From Turicibacter sp. UBA7094 (GTDB lineage Bacteria; Bacillota_I; Bacilli_A; MOL361; Turicibacteraceae), in contig DKYS01000094.1 in assembly GCA_002493395.1 (NCBI GenBank), forward strand, positions 1-14,648: a stretch of 14,648 nucleotides of DNA, read 5' to 3'. Shown here piece after piece: positions 1-6,616 of the stretch; position 1 is the first letter of the stretch; each line of letters begins with the position of its first letter. The position numbers and the translations under genes were made by a program. The notes under the pieces are model-generated. The model was not told where the DNA came from, made no database searches, and saw only the letters and a program-made list of their open reading frames with translations.

Positions 1-876
1 ATCAAATAATGATCCGTAAGAAATACCGATTACATCAGCAGAAACGATTTCATCTTCAGTATATCCGAATGATTCATTAGCAGCAGCTTTCATTGCTTCA
101 TTAATTTCAGCAGCAGTTACTTTAGTGTTTAAAGTACATACTAACTCAGTTAATGAACCAGTGATTACTGGAACACGTTGAGCTCCACCGTCTAATTTTC
201 CTTGTAATTCAGGGATTACTAAACCGATTGCTTTAGCAGCTCCAGTTGAGTTAGGAACGATTGATGCAGCAGCTGCACGTCCACGACGTAAGTCACCTTT
301 TCCATGAGGAGCATCTAATGTATTTTGATCGTTAGTGTATGCATGGATTGTAGTCATGAATCCTTTTTGTACACCGTATTTATCGTTTAATACTTTAGCC
401 ATTGGAGCTAAACAGTTAGTTGTACAAGAAGCTCCTGAGATAACTGTTTCAGATCCGTCTAAGATATTTTGGTTTACATTGTAAACTACAGTTTTGATAT
501 CTCCAGTTGCTGGTGCTGAGATAACAACTTTTTTAGCTCCTGCTTTTAAGTGTAATCCAGCTTTTTCTTGTGAAGTGAAGAATCCAGTACATTCTAATAC
601 TACGTCTACTCCTAATTCTCCCCAAGGTAATGCTTCTGGGTTACGCTCAGCAGTAACTTTAATTTCTTTACCGTTAACAACGAAAGCTCCGTCTTTAACT
701 TCGATTTCTCCGTTAAAACGTCCTTGAGCTGAATCGTATTTGAATAAATGAGCTAATGTTTTAGCATCAGTTAAGTCATTGATTGCAACTACTTCGAAAT
801 CGTTATTTTCGATCATTAAACGTAAAGCTAAGCGTCCGATACGCCCGAATCCATTAATCGCTACTTTAATTGCCAT
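1..876 (-). CDS. gap: Type I glyceraldehyde-3-phosphate dehydrogenase, C-terminus cut by window edge
   Basis: Glycolytic GAPDH oxidises and phosphorylates glyceraldehyde 3-phosphate to 1,3-bisphosphoglycerate in the cytoplasm. The visible 292 residues begin with the Rossmann motif INGFGRIGR (residues 7-15) and have Asp34 after strand 2, which fits NAD preference. The catalytic segment is SCTTNC with Cys151, and the assisting histidine is His178 in TIHAYT. RRGRAAAASIVPNSTGAAKA follows. About 40 C-terminal residues lie beyond position 1. The ATG at 874-876 has AGGAGG at 886-891, seven to nine bases upstream. The gene diverges from clpP and has its own promoter plus a cre-like box, so it probably responds to carbon supply. 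A following pgk or tpi gene would be off the window. The identification is near certain. Confidence 0.98.
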   Translation of the reverse strand, partial: MAIKVAINGFGRIGRLALRLMIENNDFEVVAINDLTDAKTLAHLFKYDSAQGRFNGEIEVKDGAFVVNGKEIKVTAERNPEALPWGELGVDVVLECTGFFTSQEKAGLHLKAGAKKVVISAPATGDIKTVVYNVNQNILDGSETVISGASCTTNCLAPMAKVLNDKYGVQKGFMTTIHAYTNDQNTLDAPHGKGDLRRGRAAAASIVPNSTGAAKAIGLVIPELQGKLDGGAQRVPVITGSLTELVCTLNTKVTAAEINEAMKAAANESFGYTEDEIVSADVIGISYGSLFD

Positions 877-909
877 GTAAAGATTCCTCCTAAGATATTA
901 TCAAATTGG

Positions 910-957
910 TTACTTTTCACATCATATGTTAAAAGTACACATAATATACTGTGAAAA
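910..957 (-). other. Alternative hairpins in the gap 5' leader
   Basis: In the gap leader RNA the segment at 911-920 reads GTGAAAAGTA. It can pair with TTTTCAC at 951-957 (7 bp, about 30-base loop) or, through AAAAGTA, with TACTTTT at 931-937 (7 bp, 13-base loop). The two pairings share bases and exclude each other. They lie between the transcription start and the AGGAGG site. They could stabilise the message or be chance in AT-rich DNA. Confidence 0.35.
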
Positions 958-970
958 TCACTACATTTTT

Positions 971-999
971 ATTCTAACAATTTGTACCATAATAATCAA
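971..999 (-). promoter_or_regulatory. gap promoter (sigma-A type)
   Basis: Read on the minus strand, the -35 is TTGATT (994-999) and the -10 is TAGAAT (971-976), with exactly 17 bases between. Transcription would start near 964 and give a leader of about 88 bases before the gap ATG. Confidence 0.7.
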
Positions 1000-1011
1000 G
1001 TTTTAAAGTTA

Positions 1012-1025
1012 TGTAAGCGTTTATA
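1012..1025. promoter_or_regulatory. cre-like CcpA site upstream of the gap promoter
   Basis: TGTAAGCGTTTATA differs at one position from the classic catabolite-responsive element TGTAAGCGTTTACA. Its centre lies about 55 bases upstream of the predicted gap start, just beyond the -35. That is the placement typical of CcpA-activated genes (the ackA/pta type) and not of blocked promoters. Regulation by CcpA is inferred. Confidence 0.6.
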
Positions 1026-1126
1026 ATAAATTATTGGAAATTTTATTAATAAAAATGAATATCTCGCCCCCCGTCACATTAGAATAGAGTATGGCCGACG
1101 CAATGCTATGATTTTTCATCTGATTG

Positions 1127-1135
1127 TGGTAGAAT
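1127..1135 (+). promoter_or_regulatory. Possible extended -10 promoter for clpP
   Basis: TGGTAGAAT is an extended -10 (TG-n-TAGAAT) 38 bases before the clpP start. No convincing -35 lies 17 bases upstream. I see no CtsR box (GGTCAAA-type direct repeat) and no CIRCE element between 900 and 1173, so the usual heat-shock control of clpP is not evident here. Confidence 0.4.
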
Positions 1136-1173
1136 GTGCTATATAAAACTTTCAAGAAAAAGAGGGGTGCCTT

Positions 1174-1782
1174 ATGAGTAGTTATTTAGTACCGACAGTC
1201 ATTGAACAAACAGCTCACGGTGAGCGTGCATACGACATTTATTCTCGTCTATTAAAAGACCGTATCATCATGTTAAGTGGTGAAATTAACGATTACACTG
1301 CTAACATCGTGGTTGCACAACTTTTATTTTTAGCTGCTGAAGACCCAAATAAAGATATCAACCTTTATATCAATAGTCCAGGTGGATCTGTGACAGCAGG
1401 GTTTGCTATCTTTGACACAATGAACTACATTAAATGCGATGTTTCAACAATTTGTGTCGGAATGGCAGCATCAATGGGAGCCTTCTTACTAGCAGCTGGT
1501 ACAAAAGGTAAACGATTTGCTCTACCTAATAGTGAAGTCATGATTCATCAACCACTTGGTGGTGCGCAAGGACAAGCAACAGAAATTGCAATTGCTGCAA
1601 AACATATTTTAAAAACTCGCGATAAATTAAATCATATTTTATCTGAACGTTCAGGTCAACCACTTGAAAAAATTGAACAGGATACAGAGCGCGATAACTT
1701 CATGTCCGCTGATGAAGCTGTTGCTTACGGATTAATCGACCAGGTTGTAGTACGCCCTGTCGATATTTCAGAAAATAAATAA
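1174..1782 (+). CDS. clpP: ATP-dependent Clp protease proteolytic subunit
   Basis: ClpP is the barrel-forming serine peptidase that degrades substrates unfolded by ClpX or ClpC in the cytoplasm. All 202 residues are present, the usual length. The catalytic triad is visible: Ser100 in MAASMGAF, His125 in MIHQP and Asp174 in TERDNFMSADEA. NSPGG at 68-72 forms the oxyanion region. The N-terminal LVPTVIEQT matches the axial-loop segment that is often exposed after propeptide cleavage. A GAGGGG ribosome site at 1162-1167 precedes the ATG by six bases. The gene stands alone: it is divergent from gap and ends in its own terminator convergent with ddl. The identification is certain. Its regulation is unclear, since no CtsR operator is seen. 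Confidence 0.98.
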   Translation: MSSYLVPTVIEQTAHGERAYDIYSRLLKDRIIMLSGEINDYTANIVVAQLLFLAAEDPNKDINLYINSPGGSVTAGFAIFDTMNYIKCDVSTICVGMAASMGAFLLAAGTKGKRFALPNSEVMIHQPLGGAQGQATEIAIAAKHILKTRDKLNHILSERSGQPLEKIEQDTERDNFMSADEAVAYGLIDQVVVRPVDISENK

Positions 1783-1812
1783 AAAAGTAGGGATGAAAAT
1801 CTCTACTTTTTT
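1782..1812 (+). terminator. clpP intrinsic terminator
   Basis: The stem AGTAGGGAT (1786-1794) / ATCTCTACT (1799-1807) has one G-U pair and a GAAA tetraloop. A six-T run follows and an A-run precedes, so it could also work on the opposite strand. Confidence 0.9.
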
Positions 1813-1846
1813 ATTTTACGTGATTTTCAACAAAGGGTTTTATAAC

Positions 1847-1873
1847 TAAAAAAAGGGGGACAAATTGTCCCCT
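1847..1873 (-). terminator. ddl / cell-wall operon terminator
   Basis: On the minus strand the stem GGGGAC (1867-1872) / GTCCCC (1856-1861) has a short A/T loop and is followed by seven U (1848-1854). It lies 17 bases after the ddl stop codon and ends the leftward four-gene unit. Confidence 0.9.
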
Positions 1874-1889
1874 CCTAATGTTTAATCTA

Positions 1890-3101
1890 TTAAGCCTTTA
1901 CTCCTTTTGCCCCTTTTGTTCCCCCAGCTTGTAATGAAAGAACATTGGACTCAAACGAGAATGTTAAACTTTCACGTTCTCGTTGACGTTTAAGCGCTAA
2001 TTCCACTAAGCTTGTCATTAATTCCGTAAAATTACGGTCTGTTTTTTCCCACAAATAAAACGATAATGATCCTGGAATCGTATTAATCTCATTAACATAA
2101 ACCTCATTATTTTCAGCATTAATTAAGAAATCGATACGAGCGACACCTGCGCTTCCTAATACACGGAATGTTTGTACCGCAAGATCCTGCACATACTTCG
2201 TCCCCTCTTCGGTTAAACGAGCCGGAATAATTCGATTTGTACTTGCCATCCCTTGAGACTTAGTCCCTGAAGCCTTAGCCCCTTTAGAGCCACCGCCACC
2301 TTCATACTTATCACGGAAACTTAAGAACTCATCTGATCCCATAACCTCTTCTAACACCGACGGCTTAGCAGACGCAAAATCCCCAATAACCGAACAATTA
2401 ACTTCTACTAATTGCGTTACCATTTCTTCAACAATAAACTTTTTATCAAAGCTAATCGCCTCTGTAATTCCTTCCTCGAGTGACGCACGATCTATAGCTT
2501 TAGAAATCCCCACACTTGAACCTAAGCTAGCTGGTTTAATCATTACTGGATAAGTTAGTTTTTCCTCAATCATATCTAAACAAGCCTCTTGATTTGAAAA
2601 CCAATCAGATGAATAGTACCAAACATATTTAGTAATTGGTAACCCTGAATCACGTAAAATATTTTTCATGAACACTTTATCTTGGCCAACAGCAGCTGCT
2701 GCCACTTCACATCCCGAATATGGAATACCATTTAGTTCAAAGAATCCCTGTAATGCTCCATCTTCACCATTTGTTCCATGGATAACTGGAATAGCAACAT
2801 CTATTGTATTAACAACATTATTTCCAAATTTCTTTGCAGGATAACGTTCAATTTGAACCTTACCGTTGTTAGGAACGATAACAATACGTTGACATTTTTT
2901 TAATAAAGCATCAAGGTTTTTATATTCCTTTACATCAAATAACGCGTCACCTGTGTACCATTCACGTTTCTTTGACAAGTAAACTGGTACTACATCGTAT
3001 TTTGTCTTATCGATGGCATGCATTGCCTGGTTAGCAGAAATAATTGAAATTTCATGCTCAACCGACTCACCACCAAAAAACACACCAACTTTTAACTTCA
3101 T
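1890..3101 (-). CDS. ddl: D-alanine--D-alanine ligase with glycine/lysine-rich omega-loop insert and tail
   Basis: Ddl joins two D-alanines using ATP, making the dipeptide that MurF attaches to the UDP-MurNAc-tripeptide. The ATP-grasp fold is clear: FFGGESVEHEIS near the N-terminus (8-19), HGTNGEDGALQGFFEL (108-123), KPASLGSSVG (189-198), and the Mg-binding residues Asp324, Glu338 and Asn340 in ARIDF and NEIN. The omega-loop keeps Tyr266 (DKY), the residue linked to D-Ala rather than D-Lac specificity. At 403 residues it is longer than many Ddl proteins. Part of the excess is a GGGGSKGAKASGTKSQG stretch in the omega-loop (268-284), and part is a similar tail GGTKGAKGVKA (393-403). The ribosome site AAGGGGG is seven bases before the ATG. 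It is last in the leftward unit, 118 bases after the Nudix gene. Confidence 0.96.
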   Translation of the reverse strand: MKLKVGVFFGGESVEHEISIISANQAMHAIDKTKYDVVPVYLSKKREWYTGDALFDVKEYKNLDALLKKCQRIVIVPNNGKVQIERYPAKKFGNNVVNTIDVAIPVIHGTNGEDGALQGFFELNGIPYSGCEVAAAAVGQDKVFMKNILRDSGLPITKYVWYYSSDWFSNQEACLDMIEEKLTYPVMIKPASLGSSVGISKAIDRASLEEGITEAISFDKKFIVEEMVTQLVEVNCSVIGDFASAKPSVLEEVMGSDEFLSFRDKYEGGGGSKGAKASGTKSQGMASTNRIIPARLTEEGTKYVQDLAVQTFRVLGSAGVARIDFLINAENNEVYVNEINTIPGSLSFYLWEKTDRNFTELMTSLVELALKRQRERESLTFSFESNVLSLQAGGTKGAKGVKA

Positions 3102-3219
3102 GAGGAAGCCCCCTTTAATTTAAGTTTAGTATCTCTTTCAAGTATACTCTATATGAACGTAAAAACATACGTCTATTTTATCAAGAAATAACCTTCATAA
3201 GAACTATTTTTTCAAAAAA

Positions 3220-3822
3220 TCATTCAAAATATGTTTCCAATTTTTCCATGTAAACTTTATAAGCTATTTGAATTTCTTCCATGGAGTTTTTACGAGATAA
3301 CTCTGGTAGGTTAGAAACATCAAACCAACCTATATCTTCCGTTTCGTGGTTACATTTTGCTTCACCTGCGACAATATTCCCCAGGAAATAGAGACAATAC
3401 ACATCATATAATGACTTTTTAATATAGTGTCTCCTATCGAATACCGCAAGTAATTTCGTACAGTCTACAACATATCCAGACTCTTCGAATGTTTCTTTAA
3501 TGGCCGTTTCTTTTGGTGTACAGTCTATGTCACACCAGCCGCCCGGCAATGACCAAAGACCACTATCTTTCTCCTTCACCAACAGCAGCTTCCCCTGTTT
3601 CATAACAAGCATCCGTACGGCTGGTTGCGGAGTAGGATAACTAAAATCTTTATATAGCTCACATTCGCTATCAGGAAGCGAAGTATACTCCTTTAGCATG
3701 TTTATGCTAATCTTTCTTAACTCCTCATAATTATCTATTGCATACGGATCCGTCGAAAAGGATAATCCAATCTGGGCAATTGATTGAACCTTTTTTATAA
3801 ATTCTAATACGTTATCTTCCAT
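3220..3822 (-). CDS. Nudix hydrolase with N-terminal Nudix_N-type domain
   Basis: Nudix enzymes cleave nucleoside diphosphates linked to another group; the substrate here cannot be read from the sequence. Residues 1-65 resemble the small helical domain found in front of one group of ADP-ribose/CDP-choline-type Nudix proteins. The catalytic core starts at PAVRMLV (67-73). The Nudix box runs from Gly95 to Gly116: GGWCDIDC, then KETAIKETFEESG. Glu110, Glu113 and Glu114, the metal-binding glutamates, are present. The first glutamate of the consensus is Cys101 and the arginine is Lys109. Relatives with GGWCDVN-type boxes also depart there, so activity is still likely. The gene starts 35 bases after the MurF-like stop, and no strong terminator follows before ddl, which supports one operon. 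It may recycle nucleotide by-products or simply be carried along. Confidence 0.9.
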   Translation of the reverse strand: MEDNVLEFIKKVQSIAQIGLSFSTDPYAIDNYEELRKISINMLKEYTSLPDSECELYKDFSYPTPQPAVRMLVMKQGKLLLVKEKDSGLWSLPGGWCDIDCTPKETAIKETFEESGYVVDCTKLLAVFDRRHYIKKSLYDVYCLYFLGNIVAGEAKCNHETEDIGWFDVSNLPELSRKNSMEEIQIAYKVYMEKLETYFE

Positions 3823-3857
3823 CCTGCTTCCCTACCTTCCACAGAAAAACAATAAAT

Positions 3858-5498
3858 CTACTCCGCAAATAGCTCTGGTAAATCATTTTCAATTAATACG
3901 AATGCCCCAGGTTCAACAACCTCATACATCACTTTAAAGGCTTCTGTTAGATTTTCAGCAACTGTAATATTCTCCTTTGCAAATCCTACTTCTTCTAATC
4001 CTTGTTGAATTGGTTCTGTTTGTTTTTTACCAACAAGAATAACATAATCACATGTATCTTTCATGTAAGTTCCAAACGCCTTATTTAACTCATATTGGGC
4101 TACTCCCAAATCGACCATACCTGGTGTTAACACAATACGCTTACCGCTCATTTGTCCAAGAACCTCAAGGGCCATTTTAGAACCCACTGGATTTGAATTA
4201 AATGCGTCATCAATAATCGTAAAATTACCATTACGACGTAACTCTAGACGGTGAGTGACAGGTTTCATTTTACGTACTGCGACTTTCATCTTTTCAACCG
4301 GAATTCCAAGCTCATTTCCTAAAGCAATACTCGCCACTGTATTATAAATATTATGAAGTCCTAATAGTTTAGTTTGAAATTCATGAATGCTACCATCTCG
4401 GAAAACTACATTAAAGGTTGTTCCTTTTTCACTAACGACAATATCCTGTGCACGATAATCGGCATTTTGATTAATTCCGTAAGTATATACCGTACACTGT
4501 CCTTTAAATTTATTCTCATAATAATCACGAATATTTTCATCATCAATGTTAATAAATCCTATTCCATCTTTCGGTAAGAATTCAATGAGTTCAAATTTTG
4601 TCTGTTTCACATGATCAATTGTTTTAAAAGTTTCCAAATGTTGTGGTCCGACAGAGGTTAAAATCCCATATTTAGGATAAGCTATGTTACATAATTCGTT
4701 AATTTCTCCAACTTTATAGGCCCCCATCTCAGCAATAAACTTACTGTGAATAGGTTTTAAATAATTTCGAATAGTAATGGTAATCCCCATCGGCGTATTA
4801 TAGCTTTCTGGAGTCATCAGTGTATTGAATTGCTCAGATAAAATAGCATTTAAGGCATGTTTAGTACTCGTCTTTCCGTAACTTCCTGTCACACCAACTA
4901 CGTCTAACGCAGAAGAATTTTTAATAATACGTCGAGCATCATTAATAAATCCTAAGCGGATACTATTTTCCATTGGTTTATTAATCCAATTAGCCCCTAA
5001 CATAAGAAAATACGCAAATAAATTAAATGTGAGTAGCCAACCAACGATTTGCAATACAATCATTGACCCGCTGCTAGCTTTTAACATCACCAAACCTAAT
5101 CCTAAGATTAATAGCATTAAAATAACACCCGTGGCAATGATTCGCCAAACTCGGGCTGTAATTTTTAATGGCTTCTTAGACTCCTTAGAAACCCCGCTAC
5201 TAACCTTAATCATTCCAAAGCCTAAAAGACTAACAATTAACGCCCCTCCAAGTAAGATAGCTTCTGATATCCCTAATGATAGGTTCGTCAACACAATAAG
5301 TCCCCAATAAATAACGACTAAAACACTAAGTGGTAACGGGAAAGCAACCAGACGGTGACCTGCAATCCACGTCGTAAAACGATCGTTCATATAATGACAT
5401 TGTTGTAACATCTGAAGCGCATGCGACATTCGCTTCCATAACGTAATAACTAAAGTTACACCTACAACAGCTAGTAACAATGATGTAATCATCACCAT
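3858..5498 (-). CDS. Membrane-anchored MurF-like Mur ligase
   Basis: Mur ligases add amino acids or dipeptides to UDP-MurNAc-peptides using ATP. Numbered from the ATG at 5498, about 170 N-terminal residues hold five predicted membrane helices (about 1-21, 49-72, 78-97, 117-140, 145-169). A complete Mur ligase follows: P-loop GVTGSYGKTST (202-212), Mg-binding EMGA (257-260), LGLHNIYN (379-386) and a MurF-like DDAFNSNP (430-437). The tail IENDLPELFAE is typical of the membrane-linked MurF group. Ordinary MurF is soluble and about 450 residues; this protein is 546. An in-frame GTG at 5507 would lengthen it by three codons, but it lies inside the ribosome site AGAGGTG (5505-5511), so ATG 5498 is preferred. 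It starts one base after the hydrolase stop, implying coupled translation. The exact substrate is not proven; it may be the only MurF or a specialised paralogue. Confidence 0.9.
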   Translation of the reverse strand: MVMITSLLLAVVGVTLVITLWKRMSHALQMLQQCHYMNDRFTTWIAGHRLVAFPLPLSVLVVIYWGLIVLTNLSLGISEAILLGGALIVSLLGFGMIKVSSGVSKESKKPLKITARVWRIIATGVILMLLILGLGLVMLKASSGSMIVLQIVGWLLTFNLFAYFLMLGANWINKPMENSIRLGFINDARRIIKNSSALDVVGVTGSYGKTSTKHALNAILSEQFNTLMTPESYNTPMGITITIRNYLKPIHSKFIAEMGAYKVGEINELCNIAYPKYGILTSVGPQHLETFKTIDHVKQTKFELIEFLPKDGIGFINIDDENIRDYYENKFKGQCTVYTYGINQNADYRAQDIVVSEKGTTFNVVFRDGSIHEFQTKLLGLHNIYNTVASIALGNELGIPVEKMKVAVRKMKPVTHRLELRRNGNFTIIDDAFNSNPVGSKMALEVLGQMSGKRIVLTPGMVDLGVAQYELNKAFGTYMKDTCDYVILVGKKQTEPIQQGLEEVGFAKENITVAENLTEAFKVMYEVVEPGAFVLIENDLPELFAE

Positions 5499-5499
5499 T

Positions 5500-6258
5500 T
5501 TATTCACCTCTCTCTTTCTCTAAGAACACATCTATAACACGGAAAAACTGCCCGGGACAGTCCAAATACGAATAATGACCCGCTCCACTAAACACAACTA
5601 ATCCTGCCCCAGGAATCTTTTTCTCCATAATCTTAGCATCACTTAACGGTGTTGCATCGTCTAATTCGCCCCAAACCAATAGGGTCTCTGCTTGAATAGA
5701 TGGCATTAAATGCTGTAAGTCCTCATTTACTACCTTACTCATAATTTGTCTCATCATAGGAGACGCATTTTTATAGTCCGAAGATCCCGCATTTTCCATC
5801 ATTTTTTGTTTATATGCTCTTAATCCGGGTAAACCTAAAACTTTCTTACCTAATTTATAAGTATAAACACGAGCATAATAATCCAATCCTCGCTTAGGTT
5901 TAATCCCAGCACTATCAATTAAGACTAACTTATTCAAATCATTTTGACGTCCAGCATAAATAATTCCAACACGTCCCCCAAAAGAATGTCCAAATATAGT
6001 TGGTTTTACAATTCCCAATTGTTGAACAAATTTTTCAACCATATCTGCATAATCATACACCGACCATACCGTTTTAGGTTCATCGCTTTGTCCAAATCCC
6101 GGAAAATCTAAACTATAAACTTGAAAATTCTTCTTTAAATAGTCAAACACAGGCTTAAAGGCTGCAACACTTTGTCCCCATCCATGTAATAATAAAATCG
6201 GATGTCCTTGCCCCTCCACCTCATAATAAACTTTTACATCATCTATCTTAATGAACAC
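5500..6258 (-). CDS. Alpha/beta-fold hydrolase coupled to the MurF-like ligase
   Basis: This is a 252-residue cytoplasmic alpha/beta hydrolase with no signal peptide. The oxyanion motif is HGWGQ (25-29), the nucleophile is Ser92 in GHSFGG, the acid is probably Asp200 in WGELDDATP, and the base is His228 in GAGHYSY. A cap insertion rich in lysine and methionine lies around 120-185. The start is GTG at 6256-6258. An in-frame stop lies just upstream and GAGGAG sits nine bases before, so no longer start is possible. The stop codon TAA is followed by one base and then the MurF-like ATG. The tight coupling suggests a role with that ligase, for example hydrolysis of a peptide, ester or lipid-linked wall intermediate, but the substrate is unknown. 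Confidence 0.9.
   Translation of the reverse strand: MFIKIDDVKVYYEVEGQGHPILLLHGWGQSVAAFKPVFDYLKKNFQVYSLDFPGFGQSDEPKTVWSVYDYADMVEKFVQQLGIVKPTIFGHSFGGRVGIIYAGRQNDLNKLVLIDSAGIKPKRGLDYYARVYTYKLGKKVLGLPGLRAYKQKMMENAGSSDYKNASPMMRQIMSKVVNEDLQHLMPSIQAETLLVWGELDDATPLSDAKIMEKKIPGAGLVVFSGAGHYSYLDCPGQFFRVIDVFLEKERGE
5505..5511 (-). promoter_or_regulatory. Ribosome site that sets the MurF-like start
   Basis: AGAGGTG on the minus strand lies six bases before ATG 5498 and overlaps the last codons of the hydrolase. The longest frame starts with the GTG that is part of this site, which argues against that GTG as the true start. Confidence 0.7.
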
Positions 6259-6289
6259 GCTTCATCACTCCTCACCTATCGTCTTTATT

Positions 6290-6318
6290 ATTATATGATA
6301 ATCGTCCATAAAATTTAA
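6290..6318 (-). promoter_or_regulatory. Promoter of the hydrolase-murF-nudix-ddl unit
   Basis: On the minus strand TTAAAT (6313-6318) and a perfect TATAAT (6290-6295) are separated by 17 bases. The predicted start lies about 25 bases upstream of the GTG start of the hydrolase. Confidence 0.65.
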
Positions 6319-6580
6319 GGGAATCTCCGAAAAAAAACTCATAATTACACGCTTTAGTAAATAATTGCCTCTTATTTCAATCAATCCTTCACGTAAAAAT
6401 AATATCCCTTTATTTTATTCCCATTCCCCCTCCTTCATTCATCTACAAACTTTCTCATTCCTAATAGGAAAATCCATACACCAAAGACTAACTATCGTTT
6501 AATTTAGAACACGGCCTAATCCCCACAAAACAAACCCGATATTTACCTAAGCCTCTCTCTTCCTAATATATACATCTACG
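6319..6580. other. Non-coding stretch between the yfhO end and the cell-wall promoter
   Basis: I see no gene here. The stretch is pyrimidine-rich on the plus strand. It contains a small palindrome TTCCTAATAGGAA (6458-6470, six-base arms). On the minus strand there is a purine-rich GGAGGGGG followed only by a 4-10 codon open frame, which I do not call as a gene. Confidence 0.5.
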
Positions 6581-6616
6581 AAAAAAATTGTCCCAAATTA
6601 CCTTGAGACAATTTTT
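6581..6616 (-). terminator. yfhO-family gene terminator overlapping the stop codon
   Basis: The minus-strand arms AAAAATTGTCTC (6605-6616) and GGGACAATTTTT (6583-6594) pair over 12 bp with one G-U pair, and U residues follow. The 5' arm and loop lie inside the last codons, so the coding end and terminator share sequence. Confidence 0.8.

Noticed and set aside
494..727. Plus-strand open frame within gap
   Set aside because: It is antisense to well-conserved GAPDH codons, has no ribosome site and resembles no known protein.
1890..3101. Reading ddl as a VanA-type D-Ala-D-Lac ligase
   Set aside because: The omega-loop keeps the DKY tyrosine associated with D-Ala-D-Ala ligases, and no vanH or vanX neighbour exists.
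3205..3222. A/T hairpin just after the Nudix gene as a terminator
   Set aside because: The stem is made only of A-T pairs with a minimal loop, too weak to end transcription; read-through to ddl is more likely.
4374..5310. Plus-strand open frames inside the MurF-like gene
   Set aside because: Both are shadows of a gene with clear motifs on the other strand.
6430..6480. Small minus-strand peptides after a GGAGGGGG site
   Set aside because: The frames are only 4-12 codons with low-complexity sequence, and there is no promoter or homology sign.
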